Source of the DNA: Methylovulum sp.
GTDB lineage: Bacteria > Pseudomonadota > Gammaproteobacteria > Methylococcales > Methylomonadaceae
Reading direction: 5' to 3'
Length of the DNA stretch: 5,223 bases
Assembly (NCBI GenBank): GCA_028713595.1
Contig: JAQTNZ010000242.1
Span: 1-5,223 of the forward strand
The notes beneath the pieces were generated by a model. That model was not told where the DNA came from, did no database searches, and saw only the letters and a list, made by a program, of their open reading frames with translations. A program made the translations under genes and the position numbers. Shown piece by piece: positions 1 through 5,223 of the stretch (positions are counted from its first letter, which is position 1; every line of letters starts with the position of its first letter).

Positions 1-2444
1 CAACTGTTCCCGGCATTGTCCGCCAATGCGGTGAAAAGGGTGTCGGCTCGATCATTATCATCACCGCAGGTTTTGGCGAGTTGGGCGAGGAGGGCAAGCG
101 TTTGCAGCAAGAAGTGCTGGCTATTGCCCACCGTTACTCTATCCGCATGATTGGCCCCAATTGTTTGGGGGTCGTCCGTCCTAGCGGGCATTTGAACGCC
201 ACGTTCGGTGACGGTATCGTCAAAGACGGCAACTTGGCGTTGCTCTCGCAATCTGGGGCGGTGTGTACGGCCATTTTAGATTGGGCAAAAGCCCAAGATA
301 TTGGTTTTTCCACCGTGGTATCGATGGGGGGGGCGGCGGATATTGATTTTGGCGAGGTGCTGGATTATCTGGCAACTGACACGCAAACTACGGGGATTTT
401 AATGTATGTCGAAGGCATACGCGATGCCCGCCGCTTTCTGAGCGGCCTGAAAGCGGCGGCGCGTTTAAAGCCGGTGATTTTGATCAAATCTGGCCGTCAT
501 GAAGCCGGATGCAAGGCGGCGATGTCGCATACCGGGGCAATGGTGGGTGGCGATAATGTTTTTGACGCGGCGATTGCCCGCGCCGGGGTTGTCCGCGCCT
601 ATAGCATTACTGAATTGTTTTCGGCGGCGCGGATTTTGGCAAATAACTACACCGTCAATGACAACCGTTTGGCCATTATCACCAATGCTGGCGGCCCCGG
701 AGTGATGAGCACCGACCGTGCCGAGGATGTCGGGGTAAAAATGGCGGCACTGGGCGAAGCGAGCATCCAAGCCTTAAACGCAGTGTTGCCACCGCATTGG
801 TCCCATGCCAATCCGATTGATATTCTTGGCGATGCCACCTCCGAACGTTACCAAAAAGCCTTGGACATTTGCCTTAAGGATGACAATATTGATGGCATTT
901 TGGTGATTTTGACCCCACAAGCGATGACCCATCCGACTCAGGTGGCCCTTAGCATCATTGATGGCGCCAAAGCCAGCACCAAACCCGTGTTGGCGACCTG
1001 GACGGGCGGTGCGCGGGTGCAGGAAGGCCGTAACCTGTTTGCCAATAGCAATGTCGCCCACTTTAGCACCCCTGAAGTGGCGGTGGATGCGTTCGCCTTT
1101 TTGGCGAACTACACCCAAAACCAAATCTTGTTGAAACAAATCCCCTTGCCAGCCGAGGATATGGCGACACCGGATGTGACGGGGGCGCGGCTGATTATCG
1201 AGCGCGTCATGGCCGAAGGCCGTCAAGTGCTGACCGCCCAGGAAGCCAAAGCGGTATTGGCGGCCTTCCATATCCGGGTGACACAAACGATTAAGGTCGC
1301 CAATGCCAAAGAGGCGATGATTGCCGCCGAAACGATGGGTTTTCCGGTGGTATTGAAGGTCAATATGGCCGAATTCAGCCATAAATCTGACATTGGCGGT
1401 GTCCGTCTGAATATCAACAGTGCGCAGGACTTATCGCGCCACTTTACCGAAATGGCCGCCGCCATCCAACAAAAATACCCTGAAATAACCGAAGTCGGGA
1501 TGACCGTAGAACCAATGTTCCGCTCGCCCAGCGGTCGGGAAATCATGATCGGGGTGGTGAGGGATCCGGTATTCGGCCCCGCCATCAGTGTCGGATTGGG
1601 TGGTACGATGGTGGAAATATTAAAAGACAGTGCCGTTGCCTTGCCGCCTCTAAACACTTATATGGTCGGGCAAATGCTGGCGAAAACCAAAGCCGCAAAA
1701 TACTTGCGTGCCTTTAGGCAGTTGCCGCCCGCCAATACCCAAGCTTTGATCGATGTGTTGCTGAATGTTTCAACGATGGTCAGCGAATTGCCAGAAATTT
1801 TAGAGCTGGACATTAATCCTTTGATTGTTGACGAACACGGGGCGATTGCCGTGGATGCGCGGATCAAGGCGGAAGTATCCCATCAATTGACCCGCTATGC
1901 GCACATGGCGATACATCCTTATCCCCATGAATTGGCCCAGCAGTACCAATTGACCAACGGCATGAACATCACTATCCGTCCTATCCGCCCTGAAGATGCG
2001 GTCATGGAAAAACATTTTATCAACCGCCTGTCGGAAACGAGCAAATATTTCCGTTTCCGGCAAGCCTTGCAGGAATTGACTTCGGATATGATTGTGCGCT
2101 TTACGCAAATTGATTATGACCGTGAAATGGCCTTCGTGGCGGTCACTGAAGAGGCGGGGAGGCCTTGTGAATTGGGGGTAGGGCGATACATCAGGAATCC
2201 TGACGGGCATTCGGTGGAATTTGCCTTGGTTGTGGCCGATGATTGCCAATGCTTAGGCATCGGCTCAAAGCTTATGAACAGCTTAATGCAAACCGCCAAA
2301 GACAAAGGCATCACTTTTTTTGAGGCGGAAGTGCTAGCTGCGAATACGGCAATGTTATCGTTACTGAAAAAATTGGGGTTTAGTGTCGAAACGTTTACGG
2401 ATAACAGCGAGGTGGTACGCGTTGTCAAAGACCTTAGAATATGA
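1..2444 (+). CDS. pat: Pat-type protein lysine acetyltransferase: ADP-forming acyl-CoA synthetase fused to GNAT domain (5' partial)
   Basis: The frame is open from the left edge (first full codon at 3) to TGA at 2442-2444, so 813 codons are visible. Relatives are about 890 residues, so roughly 80-90 N-terminal residues, mainly the CoA-binding Rossmann part, are probably outside. Numbering from the TTG at 81, residues 1-50 finish the CoA-binding domain (IGPNCLGVV). Residues 50-350 are the ligase-CoA domain with SHTGA at 149-153 (His150). Residues 365-600 are ATP-grasp, with SHKSDIGGV (His434), GLGGTMVEILKD at 505-516 and DINPL at 577-581. Residues 625-787 are a GNAT domain with acetyl-CoA loop QCLGIG (723-728) and Glu713 at the position of the proposed general base. 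IDYDREMAFVAV (677-688) is, from memory, identical in E. coli PatZ. Known homologues are cytosolic and acetylate lysines of metabolic enzymes such as acetyl-CoA synthetase. The TTG at 81 is internal, because homology continues upstream of it. The synthetase half may be active (see findings). Confidence 0.93.
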   Translation, partial: TVPGIVRQCGEKGVGSIIIITAGFGELGEEGKRLQQEVLAIAHRYSIRMIGPNCLGVVRPSGHLNATFGDGIVKDGNLALLSQSGAVCTAILDWAKAQDIGFSTVVSMGGAADIDFGEVLDYLATDTQTTGILMYVEGIRDARRFLSGLKAAARLKPVILIKSGRHEAGCKAAMSHTGAMVGGDNVFDAAIARAGVVRAYSITELFSAARILANNYTVNDNRLAIITNAGGPGVMSTDRAEDVGVKMAALGEASIQALNAVLPPHWSHANPIDILGDATSERYQKALDICLKDDNIDGILVILTPQAMTHPTQVALSIIDGAKASTKPVLATWTGGARVQEGRNLFANSNVAHFSTPEVAVDAFAFLANYTQNQILLKQIPLPAEDMATPDVTGARLIIERVMAEGRQVLTAQEAKAVLAAFHIRVTQTIKVANAKEAMIAAETMGFPVVLKVNMAEFSHKSDIGGVRLNINSAQDLSRHFTEMAAAIQQKYPEITEVGMTVEPMFRSPSGREIMIGVVRDPVFGPAISVGLGGTMVEILKDSAVALPPLNTYMVGQMLAKTKAAKYLRAFRQLPPANTQALIDVLLNVSTMVSELPEILELDINPLIVDEHGAIAVDARIKAEVSHQLTRYAHMAIHPYPHELAQQYQLTNGMNITIRPIRPEDAVMEKHFINRLSETSKYFRFRQALQELTSDMIVRFTQIDYDREMAFVAVTEEAGRPCELGVGRYIRNPDGHSVEFALVVADDCQCLGIGSKLMNSLMQTAKDKGITFFEAEVLAANTAMLSLLKKLGFSVETFTDNSEVVRVVKDLRI

Positions 2445-2473
2445 GCCTAGAAATCCTATCATGCAAACAATAT

Positions 2474-2493
2474 CAAAAACCCTACGTTTTTTG
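2474..2493 (+). terminator. Weak terminator-like hairpin after pat
   Basis: An A/T-rich inverted repeat, AAAAAC - loop CCTAC - GTTTTT, begins 30 bases after the pat stop codon and ends in a run of six T. The stem has only one G-C pair, so it would be unstable. The symmetry could work on either strand. It is the only terminator-like structure seen between pat and the next gene, and it may be chance in A/T-rich DNA. Confidence 0.2.
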
Positions 2494-2534
2494 CAGAATA
2501 CCCGCAAAATAAGTATGGATATAGCTTGCTGCAC

Positions 2535-2540
2535 TATAAT
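2535..2540 (+). promoter_or_regulatory. Isolated sigma-70 -10 box (TATAAT)
   Basis: A perfect TATAAT lies 112 bases before the start of the exported-protein gene. At 16-18 bases upstream there is only AGTATG-like sequence with no resemblance to TTGACA, and the TG of an extended -10 is two bases out of place. It may be a weak or activator-dependent promoter, or chance in an A/T-rich gap. Confidence 0.25.
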
Positions 2541-2593
2541 GGGATATATTCACAATCGGTTGTTTTTATTAAAAATAATTCATTTTTAAAGGG

Positions 2594-2610
2594 TGGCATA
2601 AGCTATGCTT
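2594..2610 (+). promoter_or_regulatory. Candidate sigma-54 (RpoN) promoter for the exported-protein gene
   Basis: The sequence TGGCATAAGCTATGCTT matches the RpoN consensus TGGCAC-N5-TTGCW. The invariant GG (2595-2596) and GC (2607-2608) are separated by exactly ten bases, as the -24/-12 rule requires. Mismatches are T for C at the sixth position of the -24 element and A for the first T of the -12 element. Predicted transcription would start near 2620, leaving a leader of about 33 bases that includes the ribosome binding site. The element overlaps a small inverted repeat, GCATA-AGC-TATGC (2596-2608), which might instead be an operator. A bEBP activator would be needed; none is visible here, and its binding sites upstream were not identified. 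Confidence 0.42.
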
Positions 2611-2638
2611 AGTATGTTTTATACTTAATGACACCACT

Positions 2639-2643
2639 AGGAA
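2639..2643 (+). promoter_or_regulatory. Ribosome binding site of the exported-protein gene
   Basis: AGGAA lies nine bases before the ATG at 2653. This spacing, together with the signal peptide that begins directly at that ATG, fixes the start of the gene. Confidence 0.75.
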
Positions 2644-2652
2644 ATCCACTTT

Positions 2653-4668
2653 ATGAAAAAATTACTGTCCTCCTTACTGTGCTTGTATGCCTTAAGCCCA
2701 ATGGCGCAAGCGAGCACAGCTTACGGTTCTTTGAGCAATTTTGATGCGGTCAATGATACGGGTGAAGAAACCCACGGTTTTGAAATTGAAATTGACGATG
2801 TGCACAGTACCCAAATCCAATACACTTATGATTGGAACCATTACGGCCATCCGACCATTACCGAAGATAACAGCGACGTTGCCCATCCAAAAACTTTTAT
2901 CCGTTATGAGAGCAAAAAAGATGCGGCAGGCAATTATTTAAGCTATACAGCCATACCCGCCGGGCCATTCCCACCCACCCAAGGCCATCAGTGTACCGAC
3001 CCGTCCGTGAATGTCGGCTGTGAGCATTTTGGCGTGTCTTATTCTGCCCCAGGAGTAATTAAGTATCATTGGTTGATTGATAATGTCAATGCACCTGGTA
3101 ATTTGGTATTAGGGCCAGAAGTGCTAGTGTCGGCACCGTCTTGGACTTATCAGCCACCTGTTGCCGCCCAACCCGCCAAAGTGGTGGCGGTCATCCCCGC
3201 CCCGCCTGTGCCGCCCATTAAAGAATTTGGCGTACCATCTTGGGTAAAAGTGATTAAGACGCAGCTGCATAGCGCTATCAAACTGCCTTTGGAGGATTTG
3301 AGCAGTGCCGATAAGAATGGCGACGGCAAACCGGATTGGACGAACGGCGAAAAAGCCCAAGTGGAAACCGAATGGTATTTACTGCAAGCGCAAATCAACG
3401 GCCTCAATAAGGCAAAGTTACAGTTACCCGGTGCCGCCGAGCCATTAAATAACGGCGACGAACAAATCACCCGCCGTTATGAATTTTATAAATACGCAGG
3501 TAAACCATTGTCTTTAGACGGCGAAACAGGCGAAGCGATGTGCGATGTGGTTGCTAAAGACGGCCTGCATGGCGTAGGCAAAGTAGATGTCACCGATGCC
3601 AACGGTGACAGTTATATCTACACCTGTAGCACCGATGTGGTGGTCGGCGACTATACTGGGGCGCAAATGGTCGGCTTTGATGTCGCCGCCCCGCTAGGCC
3701 TGATAGAGCATATCGAAGACGGCGAAATTAACACACCCTATACCAAACGGACGGTGGTCGCTGGCGGTAACACGCCTTACGTCACAACGGTCAATGCCGG
3801 CACCTTGCCACACGGATTGGCTATCGATTCGGGTACAGGTGTCTTATCGGGTACACCTACCGAAACAGGTGTATTTACCTTCACTGTTAACGCTACCGAT
3901 GCCGATAATGCCGTCATCAGCAAAAATTATACGATTAGCATTATCGACCCCTTGGCTTTGCTGCCAGTAATCAATACCAGCGTTTTGCCCGCCGCTACCG
4001 AAGGGGCTGCCTATAGTAGCCAATTGACGGCAACAGGTGGTTTGCCGCCGTATACTTGGACAGCGACCGCGCTGCCTTCTGGCTTACAGCTCTCGGCTTC
4101 CGGTTTATTGTCGGGTACGCCAGCTGTGGGATCCGCAGGGGCTAATATCGCCACTTACACCATAACGGATCAAGTCGCCAAAACGGACAGCAAAAACCTA
4201 ACCTTGACCATTTCTTCGGTGAATAATCTGGCTTGTAGCCAAACCGATGCCCCCATCAAATCGATAGGGCGCAAATTTCTGGTTGTGAATAGCGGATTAC
4301 TGGCATCAGACCGTGTCTGGTATACGCCAACCCCTGCGGGAACGACCTTTACCGGCGGCACGACAACTTTCCTAACCGGAGAACTGGTGACGGTATCGGG
4401 TACACTGGACAGTATAGGAGCCTGCCATGCCACGACAATAGTAGTAAAACCTAAGCCTAATTATAGTGTGGCAGATACTGGACGTGCCACGATCAGTGCT
4501 TTTGGTAGCAATTACATTATGGTAGGCGCAAAGAAAATAATTTGGAACAGCAAAACCGCTTATCTGCTGAATGCCCCAGCGATTCAAGTCGGTATGAAAG
4601 CCGTTTGGCGCGGCAAGCTTGATATCGACAGCAATACCGTATTGGCGGCTAAACTCACCATTAACTAA
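2653..4668 (+). CDS. Exported multidomain protein with putative Ig (He_PIG-like) and DUF5666-like units, function unknown
   Basis: The 671-residue protein starts with a typical Sec signal peptide: KK, a hydrophobic core, and probable cleavage after AQA at residue 20. Cys10 is in the core without a lipobox, so it is not a lipoprotein. Residues 21-160 form a beta-rich domain I cannot assign. Residues 161-195 are a Pro/Ala-rich linker. Residues 196-255 look helical and include a calcium-loop-like DKNGDGKPD (220-228). Residues 256-350 are unassigned. Two putative Ig units follow at about 351-431 and 438-521, each carrying the hallmark LPxGLxxxxxxGxLSGTP. Two short beta units close the protein (about 535-599 and 606-670); the first resembles DUF5666. 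The mature part has six cysteines, in three locally spaced pairs. There is no C-terminal anchor, LPXTG or PEP-CTERM signal, so it is periplasmic or secreted. Adhesion or carbohydrate binding is a guess from the Ig units; no catalytic motif was seen. It has its own ribosome binding site and probably its own promoter. Confidence 0.9.
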   Translation: MKKLLSSLLCLYALSPMAQASTAYGSLSNFDAVNDTGEETHGFEIEIDDVHSTQIQYTYDWNHYGHPTITEDNSDVAHPKTFIRYESKKDAAGNYLSYTAIPAGPFPPTQGHQCTDPSVNVGCEHFGVSYSAPGVIKYHWLIDNVNAPGNLVLGPEVLVSAPSWTYQPPVAAQPAKVVAVIPAPPVPPIKEFGVPSWVKVIKTQLHSAIKLPLEDLSSADKNGDGKPDWTNGEKAQVETEWYLLQAQINGLNKAKLQLPGAAEPLNNGDEQITRRYEFYKYAGKPLSLDGETGEAMCDVVAKDGLHGVGKVDVTDANGDSYIYTCSTDVVVGDYTGAQMVGFDVAAPLGLIEHIEDGEINTPYTKRTVVAGGNTPYVTTVNAGTLPHGLAIDSGTGVLSGTPTETGVFTFTVNATDADNAVISKNYTISIIDPLALLPVINTSVLPAATEGAAYSSQLTATGGLPPYTWTATALPSGLQLSASGLLSGTPAVGSAGANIATYTITDQVAKTDSKNLTLTISSVNNLACSQTDAPIKSIGRKFLVVNSGLLASDRVWYTPTPAGTTFTGGTTTFLTGELVTVSGTLDSIGACHATTIVVKPKPNYSVADTGRATISAFGSNYIMVGAKKIIWNSKTAYLLNAPAIQVGMKAVWRGKLDIDSNTVLAAKLTIN

Positions 4669-4688
4669 AATTACTGTCTACGAAACTG

Positions 4689-4710
4689 CCTCACAAACTG
4701 AGGTTATTTT
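4689..4710 (+). terminator. Candidate intrinsic terminator of the exported-protein gene
   Basis: CCTCA - loop CAAAC - TGAGG is followed at once by TTATTTT, 20 bases after the TAA stop. The stem is short (five pairs, three of them G-C) and the T tract is interrupted by one A. Position and tail suit a Rho-independent terminator, but a weak one. Confidence 0.4.
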
Positions 4711-4729
4711 AAGAAAATTTACCCATCAA

Positions 4730-4758
4730 CATTCGGAACACTGACCCCGTTCCGAATG
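4730..4758. repeat. Perfect 10-bp inverted repeat (hairpin)
   Basis: CATTCGGAAC (4730-4739) is repeated as its exact reverse complement GTTCCGAATG (4749-4758), with the nine-base loop ACTGACCCC. It would make a stable stem with five G-C pairs. No T run follows on either strand, so it is not a standard intrinsic terminator. It lies between convergent genes, where it may block read-through or protect the 3' end of the upstream mRNA. It could also be a dispersed palindromic repeat or belong to a mobile-element end. The repeat itself is certain; its role is not. Confidence 0.8.
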
Positions 4759-4986
4759 CTTCACCCCCCCGCTGTATTCTGAAACCTTAGAAGCTTAAAT
4801 CACGCCCAGCTGTACAGGTCACCTTTAGATCCCCCTCTCTTGCCATAAGTTTCGCTTTGTTTTATTTCCGTTTAAATCTGTAGCTAAGGTTGTCCTCTGC
4901 ATTTCAAGAAAATCCTGCTTCAAAATCATAAACTCCCTCTACACTTAATATCCTGTATTTTAATACCAAACTCCATACGCATCAAC

Positions 4987-5223
4987 TTAAGAAAAAGCAC
5001 AGCCATTATCAAAGCGTTGCGAGGTGTTGGGCTTGGCTTTTCTTGGGTTTTGGGAGCAACCGTGCCTGAAACGTTCCTCCAATTCTTTCAACAATCCGGT
5101 CAAGGCCGCCAAGTCATTGATGCAGGCCGCCAAGCGCGCCGATTGCTCCCTGACCATTTGGCTGCCTTTGACCAGGCTGCGTTCCTGTATGTGCCATAAC
5201 CCCGTCAAAAAGACCCAATGCTG
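4987..5223 (-). CDS. C-terminal end of a minus-strand protein, possibly an IS4-type transposase (5' end outside window)
   Basis: On the minus strand the frame is open from the right edge (5223) to TAA at 4989-4987, giving 78 codons with no required start inside the window. The visible part begins QHWVFLTGLWHIQERSL, continues as a helix with leucine heptads (LAACIND, LAALTGL, LKELEER, then F), and ends in a basic, polar tail (SQNPRKAKPNTSQRF). A tail of the form GC-x-N-x-RK-x-KPNT-x-Q after a helical segment resembles the C-terminus of a group of IS4/DDE transposases as I remember them. No DDE catalytic residue lies in the visible part, so the assignment is tentative. The TTG at 5208 and ATG codons inside are unlikely true starts because the frame stays open upstream. 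It converges on the exported-protein gene. Confidence 0.55.
   Translation of the reverse strand, partial: QHWVFLTGLWHIQERSLVKGSQMVREQSARLAACINDLAALTGLLKELEERFRHGCSQNPRKAKPNTSQRFDNGCAFS

Larger units (their letters stand above)
4669..4986. other. 318-bp non-coding gap between convergent genes
   Basis: No convincing reading frame, tRNA or conserved RNA was recognised here. It contains the two hairpins listed separately, a run of seven C (4764-4770), and a perfect 8-bp palindrome CTGTACAG (4810-4817). The right half (about 4840-4986) is A/T-rich and pyrimidine-rich on the plus strand. If the gene to the right is a transposase, the end of that insertion sequence should lie in this right part, but its terminal inverted repeat cannot be recognised without the other end. 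Confidence 0.6.

Noticed and set aside
81..83. TTG at 81 as the start of the Pat homologue
   Set aside because: The frame is open upstream to the window edge, and the preceding residues (e.g. GIVRQCGEKGVGSIIIITAGFGE) read as the end of the family's CoA-binding domain.
774..1382. 202-codon open frame on the minus strand inside pat
   Set aside because: It lies wholly within a well-supported gene, and its translation is His/Arg/Gly-rich and low in recognisable motifs, as expected of an antisense shadow.
1800..2249. 149-codon minus-strand open frame under the GNAT domain
   Set aside because: It is antisense to conserved GNAT motifs, and no ribosome binding site or recognisable domain was seen.
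2383..2589. Small plus-strand frame bridging the end of pat and the gap
   Set aside because: It overlaps the pat 3' end in another frame, has no good ribosome binding site, and its product resembles no protein I know.
2620..2625. TATACT as a second sigma-70 -10 box
   Set aside because: No -35 element at 16-18 bases upstream. It coincides with the predicted start of the sigma-54 promoter and with a short AGTAT/ATACT inverted repeat.
2653..2712. Lipoprotein signal with Cys10
   Set aside because: The residues before the cysteine (SLL) do not form a lipobox, and the cysteine is inside the hydrophobic core, with a normal AQA cleavage site further on.
5017..5199. 60-codon plus-strand frame near the right end
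   Set aside because: It is antisense to the minus-strand frame that is open to the window edge and has heptad periodicity; nothing supports translation of the plus-strand frame.
4669..5223. CRISPR array, tRNA or small-RNA gene in the right-hand non-coding part
   Set aside because: There are no regularly spaced repeats, no cloverleaf-like arms with a TTCRA motif, and no paired promoter plus terminator.

Overview
The window (about half G+C, with long open frames rich in TTG leucine and GCC alanine codons) looks like a proteobacterial chromosome. A gammaproteobacterium is my best guess, because the first gene resembles the enterobacterial Pat/YfiQ lysine acetyltransferase, including an exact 12-residue match to my recollection of the E. 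coli protein. I cannot fix a genus from the sequence alone.

Layout, left to right. Positions 1-2444 (+) hold a long CDS that enters from the left edge. It encodes a fusion of an ADP-forming acyl-CoA synthetase (CoA-binding, ligase-CoA and ATP-grasp parts) with a C-terminal GNAT acetyltransferase, i.e. the Pat architecture. Unlike E. coli PatZ, the synthetase half keeps the motifs expected of an active enzyme. A 208-bp gap (2445-2652) follows. It contains a good match to a sigma-54 promoter, a perfect but isolated TATAAT, and a clear ribosome binding site. Positions 2653-4668 (+) encode a 671-residue exported protein of unknown function. It has a Sec signal peptide, an N-terminal beta-rich domain, a Pro-rich linker, a calcium-loop-like motif, two putative Ig (He_PIG-like) domains and two small C-terminal beta units resembling DUF5666.

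From 4669 to 4986 I see no gene. This stretch holds a weak terminator-like hairpin and a perfect 10-bp inverted repeat. The window closes with the 3' end of a minus-strand gene (4987 to beyond 5223). Its leucine-heptad helix and basic tail suggest the C-terminus of an IS4-type transposase, but that is tentative.

The three genes do not form an obvious pathway. The exported-protein gene appears to have its own promoter and is probably transcribed separately from pat, and the convergent minus-strand gene may mark an insertion element. I found no defence system, CRISPR array, tRNA or rRNA. The most informative observations are the retained synthetase active site in the Pat homologue, the sigma-54-like promoter, and the modular exported protein.
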